Source: Akkermansiaceae bacterium
GTDB taxonomy: Bacteria; Verrucomicrobiota; Verrucomicrobiia; Verrucomicrobiales; Akkermansiaceae
Reading direction: 5' to 3'
Length of the DNA stretch: 48,583 nt
NCBI GenBank assembly: GCA_015062005.1
Contig: SUVL01000021.1
Coordinates: forward strand, 1 to 48,583
Position 1 is the stretch's first letter. Each line of letters starts with the position of its first letter. Made by a program: the position numbers and the translations under genes. Positions 1 to 9,404 of this stretch are shown piece after piece. Below the pieces are notes generated by a model, which was not told the DNA's origin, made no database searches, and worked only from the letters and a program-made list of their open reading frames with translations.

Positions 1-2
1 TG

Positions 3-236
3 GAGATGGACTTCTTTGTCCGAACTGCAGAGGATTTGATACCTGTTGAGGTTAAGGCCGGAAATACAGTTTCCAGATCCCTCCGCAAGTTGGTAGAGTC
101 TGATAAATACGAGGCCATTCACTCCGGCATCAAGCTAGCTCGTGCCAATATCGGGCGCTCGGAAGCCTTCCTGACCATCCCCTGGTTCTGTGCCTTCCTG
201 CTGAAGCGGTATTTGAAAATCAGGCAAAACAAGTAG
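3..236 (+). CDS. C-terminal end of an AAA ATPase with DUF4143 domain (partial)
   Basis: The reading frame is open from the window edge, so this is the 3' end of a longer gene. The visible 77 residues begin EMDFFVRTAEDLIPVEVKAG and continue with a basic, serine-rich stretch. An acidic-DFF motif followed by IPVEVKAG is the hallmark of the PD-(D/E)XK-like DUF4143 domain that forms the C-terminus of many AAA_14 family ATPases. Those proteins are widespread, often mobile, and of uncertain cellular role. The N-terminal ATPase half lies outside the window, so whether the gene is intact cannot be judged. The family assignment is good, but no specific function is claimed. Confidence 0.7.
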   Translation, partial: EMDFFVRTAEDLIPVEVKAGNTVSRSLRKLVESDKYEAIHSGIKLARANIGRSEAFLTIPWFCAFLLKRYLKIRQNK

Positions 237-237
237 A

Positions 238-369
238 GTGTTGTTTTGCCGTGTGGTGGTATGCAAAGAGGTCTATTACAATACGCTCAATGGCAACCAT
301 AACCAGGAAACGCTGCTTGCGGTCAAAGAGATTGTGCGACCTGCTGTTGAATGGAGAGATTCGGCTTAA
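238..369 (+). pseudogene. Possible decayed gene fragment
   Basis: Starting at GTG 238, a frame of 43 codons reads VLFCRVVVCKEVYYNT and later NQETLLAVKEIVRPAVEW before a TAA. Its composition looks protein-like rather than random. The CRV-x-x-x-x-VYY pattern faintly recalls the core strand of ADP-ribosyltransferase (PARP-like) domains, but this is too short to assign. The frame is already closed by stops upstream at 202-216, so no intact gene exists here. It is probably a remnant left after rearrangement next to the DUF4143 gene, though a chance open frame is also possible. Confidence 0.25.
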
Positions 370-708
370 GGTATTCCATACAAAATAAAAACCCTCCCCA
401 TGTTCGCAGTTGAAGGAATCAGCGGATTCCAACCCTAAGCGGGGGGCTTCGCGTGTGCGCTTGCTACGCCCTCACAGGGAGGAGGTTATCTGCACTCATT
501 GTACATGTGGTACCGATTTTGTCAAGGGGGTGGTTGACGAAAAAGAGAAAGGATTTATCTTAAACCGTCTTTGTGATTTTATAAGCGATTTATAAACAGC
601 GTGTAGAGGCTGTTTTGTGTTCTCGGAGACGAACCCTTCTCCAAGGGTGCTTCACGACCTGCAATCGAAACTCGGTTGCAGATCGTTTCTTTGGTCAAGC
701 TGGTGGAG
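370..708. other. Non-coding stretch, no gene recognised
   Basis: I see no convincing coding frame here. Short frames on both strands lack ribosome sites and protein-like composition. A small inverted repeat (about 658-685, CTGCAA with TTGCAG) lies 24 bases beyond the stop codon of the minus-strand sigma54 activator. It could be part of its 3' end, but no U-tract follows on that strand, so I do not call it a terminator. Confidence 0.4.
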
Positions 709-2211
<1,503 letters not shown>

Positions 2212-2292
2212 CCGCTGCGCATACTATACCATTTTTGTGGTGCTTTTTCAAGGGGGATTAACAGAACTTTTTTTGGGGGGGATGGTGGAACT

Positions 2293-2387
2293 TTGTCGGG
2301 GCACGGGACTTCAGTTCCGATTATGTGCACCGAGATTTCGGGACTGAAGTCCCGTGCTCCGACAACAACAAATTCTCATTTATCGCG
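2293..2387. repeat. REP-like palindromic element, copy 1
   Basis: Two arms, TTGTCGGGGCACGGGACTTC at 2293 and its complement ending at 2365, form a long imperfect hairpin of about 73 bp in the gap between the activator gene and gltB. It is followed by the motif CAAATTCTCATTTATCGCG (2369-2387). The same arm pair and trailing motif occur at 6900-7001 on the other side of gltB. The structure resembles REP/BIME elements mobilised by RAYT-type transposases. No such transposase is visible in the window. Confidence 0.7.
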
Positions 2388-2390
2388 CGG

Positions 2391-5300
2391 TCACTTGTTT
2401 GCGGCGAGTAGCAGGGCGCGGCGGTATTCCACCGGGAAGACACGCACGAAGCGGGGGCGGTAGTGCTGCCAGTTGGCAATCATGTGCTCCGCGAGCACGC
2501 TGCCCGTTTCCCGATGGTGTTCCTGTATCAGCGCCAGGAGTTCCTGTTCCGCCTCTGAATCGGCCGGCACGTTTTCGAGGTCAACGCATTCCGTGTTGCA
2601 ATGGAGATCGAAATCGCCGTTTTCATCATAGACGTAGGCAATTCCCCCGGTCATGCCGGCGGCGAAATTAACACCGACTGCGCCCAGCACGGCGACACGC
2701 CCGCCGGTCATATACTCGCAGCCATGGTCGCCCACGCCCTCAGCCACCAGGGTGGCACCGCTGTTTCTGACTGCAAAGCGTTCACCCGCCCGGCCATTGA
2801 TAAAAATGCGACCGGAGGTGGCGCCGTAGCCGACCACATTGCCGGCAATCACGTTATCCTGAGCCCTGAAAGCGGATTCTGCCGGCACCCGGATACTGAT
2901 GCTGCCGCCGGAAAGCCCTTTCCCCACAAAGTCGTTTGCCTCGCCAACGAGCCGCAGCGTGACTCCCTTCACCAGGAAAGCACCGAAACTTTGCCCGGCT
3001 GTTCCCCGCAGATTGATGCAGAGCTGGTCGGGGCGCAGCGCCGCTGCTGGCTGAGAGTGGGCAATCCGCCCGGAGAGTGCCGCGCCGATGCTGCGGTCGG
3101 TGTTGAAGACTTGCGCCTGTATGGTGGTGGGCCGTTCCGAGTTCAGCGGGAGATGGGCGAGATAGCGCTCATCAAATGAGTTGACTGCCACCGCGTTGGT
3201 TGACTTTTCGCAGGCTGCGGGGGAGGACACCAGCAAGGCGGACAAATCAATCCCATAGCGAGCGGCGTCGTTCTTAACGCAGAGCAAGTCGGCGCGCCCG
3301 CAGGCTTCGTGAATGCTGTGCAGCCCCAGCGAGGCGAGGAGCCTGCGGACCTGCCCGGCGACGAGTCTGAGGTAATTGACGATATATTCAGGCTTGCCGA
3401 TGAAGCGCTTGCGGCGTTCCGCATCCTGGGTGGCAACACCCATGGGGCAGGTGTTGCTGTGGCACTGGCGAATCATGGCGCACCCCAGGCACACCAGCAG
3501 AGTGGTGCCGAACCCGAACTCCTCCGCGCCCAGGAGCGCGGCGATGACCACATCACGGCCGGTTTTGAGCTGTCCATCCGTCTGGAGCCGCACCCGGTTG
3601 CGCATATTGTTGACCACAAGAGTCTGGTGCGCTTCGGCCAGCCCCAGTTCCCAGGGCAATCCCGTGTGGCGGATGCTGGTGAGCGGCGAGGCACCGGTGC
3701 CGCCATCGTAGCCGGAAATCAGGATGGTATCCGCACTGGCCTTGGCCACCCCTGCGCACACCGTTCCCACGCCCATTTCAGAAGCCAGTTTGACCGAAAT
3801 GCGGGCCTTGGGATTAACCTGCCGCAAGTCATAGATAAGCTGGGCAAAATCCTCAATTGAGTAGATATCGTGGTGCGGCGGCGGAGAAATGAGACTCACC
3901 TGCGGAATGGCGTGGCGCACCCCGGCAATAAACGCATCCACCTTAAACGCAGGGAGCTGGCCGCCCTCGCCGGGCTTGGCACCCTGTGCCATTTTAATCT
4001 GGATTTCCTCTGCGTGGCACAAGTAGTCCGTAGTGACCCCGAAGCGACCGCTGGCCACCTGCTTGGTGGCGCTGTTGAGCTGCGTGCCGAAGCGCGAGGG
4101 CTCCTCACCGCCTTCACCGCAGTTGCTGCGTGCTCCTATGCTGTTCATGGCCGCGGCAATGGCATGGTGCGCCTCAGGGCTGAGCGACCCCAGCGACATC
4201 GCGCCCGATACAAAATGCTTCATTATCTCACCTTCGCTTTCCACTTCCTCCAGCGGAACCGGTGGTACTTCGCGAAAATCCAGCAGGCTCCGCAGCGTGC
4301 ACGGATGCGCTTCCTGGTGGTCAATCAGGGCACTGAATCCGGCCATCTTCTCTTCATTGTTCTCCCACACCGCTTCGCGGAAAAGTTTGATTGCCAGCGG
4401 TGTCCACAAACGGTATTCACCGTCCTTGTGATACTTGTAAACCCCGCCCGGCGGCAAGGCCCGGGAAGCGGATTGCGACTGCGCCAGGCGCGCTGCCGCA
4501 TCAGCCGCGATGCGGGGCAGCCCTGCGCCGCCTATGCGCGTCACCGTGCCGGGCAGAAATTCGTTGATGAAATCAGAGCTCAGGCCCAGGGCCTCGAAGG
4601 CCTGTGCCGAGCGGTAGCTGCGGAGTGTGGAAATCCCCAGCTTGGACATAATCTTGAGCAGACCTTTATCCAGCGCGCGCACATAATTGCCAGCAGCCGT
4701 GACCGCATCGCAGTTCACCTTGCCGGAGCGGGTCAGTTCAGTGATGCTCTGCAAGGCCAGCCACGGGTTGATGGCGGTGGCACCATAGCCCAGCAGCAGC
4801 GCGGCGTGCATGACCTCGCGCACTTCTCCCGAGCTGACGATGATTCCGGCCTCAGGCCGCAGATTGCTCTCAACGAGTGCTTTATGCACACAGGCCGTGG
4901 CGAGGAGAGAAGGAATGGCGGCGTATCCGGCGGGCAGCATCCGGTCAGTAAGCACAATCAGGCGCTGCCCTGTCTTCACGGCCTCGATGGCTTGCGCGGC
5001 CAAGCCTTGCAGCGCATGCCTGAGTGCCGATCCATCAGCATCCGGCACAAAACCGCAGCAGATTTCGGCGGTTTCGTAACCGTTCCTCTCCAAGGCGGAA
5101 AGATGCATCAATTCGTCATCCGTCAGGATGGGGCGTCGCAGCTTGATGAGCCTGGCGTGTTCCGGCGTTTCTTCCAGAATATTCCCCTTGTTGCCGATGT
5201 AGGTCATGAGGCTCATCACGAGTTCCTCGCGGATGGGGTCAATGGGCGGATTCGTAACCTGCGCGAAGCTCTGCTTGAAGTAGTTGAACAGCAGCTGTGG

Positions 5301-6782
5301 CTTGCCGGACATCACTGCCAGCGCCGCCTCCATCCCCATGGAGCCTATGGGCTCGGTGCCCTTGTCCGCCATCGTTGATAAGATGGTATCCACATCCTCC
5401 TTGCTGTAGCCGAACAGCAGCTGCTTTCTCTGCAAATCAGCCTCCGGTTCTGCCGCCGTTATCTCAGTAAACAGCCCGCGTACCGATAAGCGGTTTTCCT
5501 CCACCCAGCGGCGATAGGGCTTGCTGCGGGCCATGGCGGTCTTCACCTCGGCGTCCTCCAGAATGCGCTGCCCGGGGATATCCAGCACCAGTATGCCGCC
5601 CGGCTTCAGGCGCCCCTTGCGGCGGATTTGTTCCTGCGGTATATCCAGCACCCCGGCCTCACTGGCCAGAACCAGCAGACCATCATGGCATTCCGTAAAG
5701 CGCAGGGGGCGCAGGCCGTTCCTGTCCAGCAGGGCCACGGCACGGCTGCCATCAGTCGCCACGATGGCTGCGGGACCATCCCATGGCTCCATCAGCGCAG
5801 AGTGATACTCGAAAAACGCGCGGACATCGCGCCCCATGTGGTAGTTTTCCCCCCAGGCCTGAGGAATGAGCATCAGCAGCGCATGCTCCAGCGGCCGCCC
5901 GGCTGCCACAAGAAGCTCCAGCATATTATCCAGACAGGCGGAGTCACTCTGCGCTTCGTTGATAAGCGGGAGCAGTTTACTTAATCGCTTTCCGAGTACG
6001 GCGCTTTTTAACAGATTCTCGCGGGCTTTCTGGGCATTCAGGTTGCCACGCAGCGTGTTGATTTCTCCATTGTGCGCCAGATAGCGGAACGGCTGCGCCA
6101 GGGCCCAGGTGGGGAAGGTGTTGGTGCTATAGCGCTGGTGCACCACCACCAGCGGCGATACCATGCGGGTATCCTGCAAATCCGGGTAAAAGGAATCCAG
6201 CTGAGCACCCTGCAGCAGCCCCTTGTATACGATGGTGCGGGACGACATGCTGCAAATGTACAGGTCCGGGATGGCTTTTTCGAGGCAGCGCCTCATGACG
6301 TAAAGGTTGATTTCCTGCTCCCCGGGGGCTTCCGTGTTGTCCGCAATGAATAACTGGCGGATGCTGGGGACGGTATCACGCGCCACCTTGCCGATACTCT
6401 CCGGGCAGACCGGCACCTGTCTCCACCCGAGAATCCGGCCACCTTCCTGCTGTATCACGTCCTCAATGGCTGCTTCCTGCCCCACTCCGCCGAACATCAT
6501 GGCCACGCCATACTGCCCGGGCGCTGGCAAGGGAAAATCAACGATTGCCCGGAAAAAGGCATCGGGCAGGGCAATCAGCAGCCCGGCACCATCGCCGGTA
6601 TCAGGGTCAGCGCCGGAGGCGCCTCTGTGCATCAGGCGTTTCAGCACCGTGATTCCCTGTTCGATAATGCGGTGACTTGCCTCACCCCTCATGTTGGTCA
6701 CCAGCCCGACTCCACAGGCATCATGCTCAAACCGGGCCTGATAAAGCCCCTTGTCTTCCGGTACGTATAACTGCGTCTTCAT
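2391..6782 (-). CDS. gltB: Glutamate synthase large subunit
   Basis: GltB transfers the amide nitrogen of glutamine to 2-oxoglutarate, giving two glutamates. The chosen start at 6782 gives 1463 residues. The frame is open further upstream, but that would place the start beyond the sigma54 promoter at 6818-6834. A 22-residue leader precedes the catalytic N-terminal nucleophile Cys23 in HDACGVGLV, as in class II amidotransferases matured by cleavage. The FMN/synthase half includes GYDGGTGASPLTS and the 3Fe-4S cysteines in CLGCAMIRQCHSNTCPMG. The C-terminus is the glycine-rich GXGXG helix domain, with ENGDFDLHCNTECVDLE near its end. The small subunit gltD is not in the window. Expression is probably nitrogen-controlled through the upstream sigma54 promoter. 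Confidence 0.95.
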   Translation of the reverse strand: MKTQLYVPEDKGLYQARFEHDACGVGLVTNMRGEASHRIIEQGITVLKRLMHRGASGADPDTGDGAGLLIALPDAFFRAIVDFPLPAPGQYGVAMMFGGVGQEAAIEDVIQQEGGRILGWRQVPVCPESIGKVARDTVPSIRQLFIADNTEAPGEQEINLYVMRRCLEKAIPDLYICSMSSRTIVYKGLLQGAQLDSFYPDLQDTRMVSPLVVVHQRYSTNTFPTWALAQPFRYLAHNGEINTLRGNLNAQKARENLLKSAVLGKRLSKLLPLINEAQSDSACLDNMLELLVAAGRPLEHALLMLIPQAWGENYHMGRDVRAFFEYHSALMEPWDGPAAIVATDGSRAVALLDRNGLRPLRFTECHDGLLVLASEAGVLDIPQEQIRRKGRLKPGGILVLDIPGQRILEDAEVKTAMARSKPYRRWVEENRLSVRGLFTEITAAEPEADLQRKQLLFGYSKEDVDTILSTMADKGTEPIGSMGMEAALAVMSGKPQLLFNYFKQSFAQVTNPPIDPIREELVMSLMTYIGNKGNILEETPEHARLIKLRRPILTDDELMHLSALERNGYETAEICCGFVPDADGSALRHALQGLAAQAIEAVKTGQRLIVLTDRMLPAGYAAIPSLLATACVHKALVESNLRPEAGIIVSSGEVREVMHAALLLGYGATAINPWLALQSITELTRSGKVNCDAVTAAGNYVRALDKGLLKIMSKLGISTLRSYRSAQAFEALGLSSDFINEFLPGTVTRIGGAGLPRIAADAAARLAQSQSASRALPPGGVYKYHKDGEYRLWTPLAIKLFREAVWENNEEKMAGFSALIDHQEAHPCTLRSLLDFREVPPVPLEEVESEGEIMKHFVSGAMSLGSLSPEAHHAIAAAMNSIGARSNCGEGGEEPSRFGTQLNSATKQVASGRFGVTTDYLCHAEEIQIKMAQGAKPGEGGQLPAFKVDAFIAGVRHAIPQVSLISPPPHHDIYSIEDFAQLIYDLRQVNPKARISVKLASEMGVGTVCAGVAKASADTILISGYDGGTGASPLTSIRHTGLPWELGLAEAHQTLVVNNMRNRVRLQTDGQLKTGRDVVIAALLGAEEFGFGTTLLVCLGCAMIRQCHSNTCPMGVATQDAERRKRFIGKPEYIVNYLRLVAGQVRRLLASLGLHSIHEACGRADLLCVKNDAARYGIDLSALLVSSPAACEKSTNAVAVNSFDERYLAHLPLNSERPTTIQAQVFNTDRSIGAALSGRIAHSQPAAALRPDQLCINLRGTAGQSFGAFLVKGVTLRLVGEANDFVGKGLSGGSISIRVPAESAFRAQDNVIAGNVVGYGATSGRIFINGRAGERFAVRNSGATLVAEGVGDHGCEYMTGGRVAVLGAVGVNFAAGMTGGIAYVYDENGDFDLHCNTECVDLENVPADSEAEQELLALIQEHHRETGSVLAEHMIANWQHYRPRFVRVFPVEYRRALLLAANK

Positions 6783-6817
6783 ACACACGGTAAAATGAAT
6801 CTCTACTCTTTTTCTCC

Positions 6818-6834
6818 TGCAAAAACCGTGCCAA
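6818..6834 (-). promoter_or_regulatory. Sigma54 (-24/-12) promoter of gltB
   Basis: The minus strand reads TTGGCACGGTTTTTGCA, which matches the sigma54 consensus with the essential GG and GC doublets twelve bases apart. Transcription would start near 6806, about 24 bases before the gltB ATG at 6782. The mirror-image site before glnN shares sixteen of its seventeen bases. An activator of the required class is encoded just beyond gltB. Confidence 0.88.
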
Positions 6835-6899
6835 CTTTGAAATCCGGGCTGTCGTACCTCAAAATTTGAGCAATGAGAGCGGGAAATTGATGTTTGTCG

Positions 6900-7001
6900 T
6901 TGTCGGGGCACGGGACTTCAGTCCCGAAATAACGGTGCTTCCAATCGGGACTGAAGTTCCGTGCTCCGACATAGTTCCCCCACAAATTCCAATTTATCGA
7001 G
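6900..7001. repeat. REP-like palindromic element, copy 2
   Basis: Arms at 6900-6926 and 6945-6971 repeat those of the 2293 copy with a few changes, and the trailing motif CAAATTCCAATTTATCGAG (6983-7001) is again present. The loop sequence appears inverted relative to copy 1. The element sits between the divergent gltB and glnN promoters, so it lengthens the shared control region and could insulate or terminate stray transcription. Confidence 0.68.
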
Positions 7002-7052
7002 ATAATAATGGGCTGTTCCCGGCGTTTCGATGCTTGTTGAACGCACCGACTG

Positions 7053-7066
7053 TTACAATTTTGTAA
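7053..7066. promoter_or_regulatory. Candidate upstream activator site between gltB and glnN
   Basis: TTACAATTTTGTAA is a perfect 14-bp palindrome. It lies about 120 bp upstream of the glnN -24 element and about 220 bp upstream of the gltB one. Sigma54 activators bind dyad sites at such distances. It could be the binding site of the adjacent activator, but nothing beyond symmetry and position supports this. Confidence 0.35.
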
Positions 7067-7119
7067 AACCTGCCGCCTGAATTTTACATTTTTTACCTGT
7101 CACGGGGCGTTGAGAAAGC

Positions 7120-7149
7120 TTGTCGGAGTACGGGACTACAGTTCCGAGC
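7120..7149 (+). repeat. Half copy of the REP-like arm
   Basis: TTGTCGGAGTACGGGACTAC followed by AGTTCCGA matches one arm of the elements at 2293 and 6900, but the complementary arm is missing. It appears to be a solo, partly decayed unit. Confidence 0.5.
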
Positions 7150-7186
7150 CGCCGAAAACCAGCAATTTTTAGGGTGCATTGAAAAG

Positions 7187-7203
7187 TTGGCACGGTTTTT
7201 GCT
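7187..7203 (+). promoter_or_regulatory. Sigma54 (-24/-12) promoter of glnN
   Basis: TTGGCACGGTTTTTGCT has the GG and GC doublets at the required spacing and differs from the gltB site by one base. The start would be near 7214, leaving a leader of about 37 bases with an AGGAAG ribosome site before the ATG at 7251. The whole downstream run of genes is close-packed and may be read from here. Confidence 0.9.
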
Positions 7204-7250
7204 TGTGTAAAAAGTAGAGCCACCGGCTCGACAAAACAAAGGAAGAAACC

Positions 7251-9386
7251 ATGAGAAATCTCAATCGCCAGAACGCAGTAAGAGACATATCCACATCGAA
7301 GAGCCCGACTGTCCCGGATTCAGTACAAGCCGGCATAGCCGATTACGGCTGTGACGTGTTCAACGCCGAGGTCATGCGCGACTACCTGCCCAAGGAAACG
7401 TGCAGCAAATTATTACAGACCATTGAGAAGGGAAAGCCGCTCAATCCTGCGATTGCCGGAGATGTGGCACATGCCATGAAGGAATGGGCCGTAGCCAGGG
7501 GCGCCACCAGCTATACCCACTGGTTTCAGCCGCTCACCGGAGGGACTGCCGAAAAGCATGATTCTTTTCTGGAGCCAAGTGGCAGCAAGGCCCTGTTTGC
7601 GTTTTCCGGCAAGAACCTCATCATAGGCGAGCCGGATGCCTCCAGCTTCCCCTCCGGTGGCCTCCGCTCCACGTTCGAAGCGCGCGGTTACACGGCATGG
7701 GACCCGACCAGCCCGGCCTTTATCAAGCGGCATGACAATGGCGCCACGCTCTGTATTCCCACGGCCTTCTGCAGTTATACCGGTGAGGCGCTGGATAAGA
7801 AGACACCGCTGCTGCGCTCCATTCAGGCTCTTTCCGCCGCCACCCGGCGCCTGATGCAGTGCTTCGGCTGCTCTGGCAATGGCAAGGTGACTGTCACGCT
7901 GGGCGTGGAGCAGGAGTATTTCCTGATCGACAAGCACTTTTTCCTGCTGAGACCGGACCTCATCCAGACCGGCAGAACCCTGTTCGGCGCACCGCCCGCC
8001 AAGCACCAGCAGCTGGAAGACCACTATTTCGGCGCCATCCGTCCGCGCGTGCTCAACTTTATGAGCGATGTGGAGCAGACCCTCTGGAAGCTGGGCATCC
8101 CGGCCAAGACCCGGCATAACGAAGTGGCTCCGGCGCAATTTGAGCTGGCTCCCGTCTTTGAGGAGGTGAACCTGGCCTGCGATCACAATATGCTGGTGAT
8201 GGAAATATTGCGGCAGACGGCAGAGAAGCACGGTTTTGTCTGCCTGCTGCATGAGAAGCCCTTTGCCGGGGTGAATGGCTCCGGCAAGCACAACAACTGG
8301 AGCATCAATTACGAAGGCAGGAACCTGCTCAACCCCGGCAGCAATCCGCAGGATGATGCCATCTTCCTGACGGTGCTGTGCGCCATCATCGAAGCCGTTG
8401 ACCTTCATGCCGATTTGCTCAGGTGCGCCGTGAGCGGTGCGGGCAACGACCACCGACTCGGTGCCAATGAAGCACCCCCGGCCATTATCTCCATGTATCT
8501 GGGCGACCAGCTGGAAGCCATCCTGGAGCAGTTGGAACAAGGCAGCGTGCAGGATGCCGCCGATATTGCGCCCATGAAGGTCGGCGTGGATACGCTGCCG
8601 CCTCTCCCCCGCGATGCCACCGACCGCAACCGCACCAGCCCCTTCGCGTTCACCGGCAACAAGTTCGAGTTCCGCGCGCCGGGTTCTAGCCAATCCTGTT
8701 CCGGGGCAAATATCATTCTCAATGTGATTGTGGCAGAGGCCTTTGATCGCATGTCCGCTTTCCTTTCCGGGGTGAAGGACGCGGATTTCCATGAGAAGCT
8801 GCAGAGCCACCTGCAAGCCATCCTGAAGGCACACAAGCGCGTCATCTTCAATGGTGATGGCTACACGCAGAGCTGGCTGGAGGAGGCGGCGCGCCGCGGC
8901 CTGCCGCATACCCGCACCACGATGGAATCGCTCAAGTGCCTGACGAGCCCGGAGAATGTGCAGTTGTTTGAGAAATACCGTGTCTTCAGCCGCCGCGAAC
9001 TGGAATCCCGCTTCGAGGTGGGGTTGGAAGATTACCACCGCAAGATACGAATCGAAGGCAGAACGGCGCTGGAAATGGCAACCAGCCAGATTATCCCGGG
9101 GGTGCAGCAGCAGTACCTCACGGTGCTGAACAGCCTGAAACTGGCGCGGGAGACCGGCGTGAGCTCCGGGCTGGAAGCCCTGCGCTCACAGGCGGCGGTC
9201 CTGGGCGAGGGGCTGGATAGCCTGCAGCAGCACTGCGATAAACTGCGCATCGCACTGGGCGGCTTGCACGAGGAAATACTGGCGGCCATGCAGAATCTGC
9301 GCTGCGTGGCAGATGAACTGGAGGCGAAGGTGGCCGATGAAAACTGGCCGCTGCCGAAATACCATGAAATGCTCTTCATTTACTGA
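7251..9386 (+). CDS. glnN: Glutamine synthetase type III
   Basis: This enzyme makes glutamine from glutamate, ammonia and ATP. The 711-residue length is typical of GSIII, far longer than GSI or GSII. Diagnostic segments include VNGSGKHNNWSINYEGRNLL, RHNEVAPAQFELAPVFEE, NKFEFRAPGSSQSCSGANI and a long helical C-terminal region. The start at 7251 follows AGGAAG with good spacing and lies 48 bases after a sigma54 promoter. GSIII is known from Bacteroidetes, cyanobacteria and PVC bacteria. Together with divergent gltB it forms a complete GS-GOGAT entry point apart from GltD. It heads a run in which most products use glutamine or ammonia. Confidence 0.96.
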   Translation: MRNLNRQNAVRDISTSKSPTVPDSVQAGIADYGCDVFNAEVMRDYLPKETCSKLLQTIEKGKPLNPAIAGDVAHAMKEWAVARGATSYTHWFQPLTGGTAEKHDSFLEPSGSKALFAFSGKNLIIGEPDASSFPSGGLRSTFEARGYTAWDPTSPAFIKRHDNGATLCIPTAFCSYTGEALDKKTPLLRSIQALSAATRRLMQCFGCSGNGKVTVTLGVEQEYFLIDKHFFLLRPDLIQTGRTLFGAPPAKHQQLEDHYFGAIRPRVLNFMSDVEQTLWKLGIPAKTRHNEVAPAQFELAPVFEEVNLACDHNMLVMEILRQTAEKHGFVCLLHEKPFAGVNGSGKHNNWSINYEGRNLLNPGSNPQDDAIFLTVLCAIIEAVDLHADLLRCAVSGAGNDHRLGANEAPPAIISMYLGDQLEAILEQLEQGSVQDAADIAPMKVGVDTLPPLPRDATDRNRTSPFAFTGNKFEFRAPGSSQSCSGANIILNVIVAEAFDRMSAFLSGVKDADFHEKLQSHLQAILKAHKRVIFNGDGYTQSWLEEAARRGLPHTRTTMESLKCLTSPENVQLFEKYRVFSRRELESRFEVGLEDYHRKIRIEGRTALEMATSQIIPGVQQQYLTVLNSLKLARETGVSSGLEALRSQAAVLGEGLDSLQQHCDKLRIALGGLHEEILAAMQNLRCVADELEAKVADENWPLPKYHEMLFIY

Positions 9387-9404
9387 TTAGTAATCTGCCG
9401 GCTT

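Noticed and set aside
656..685. tRNA-like stems near 610-690
   Set aside because: One short stem only; no acceptor or anticodon arms can be arranged.
6783..6911. Longer gltB start at 6911
   Set aside because: It would lie upstream of the sigma54 promoter and add 43 residues unlike any GltB leader; the ATG at 6782 places Cys23 at the expected distance.
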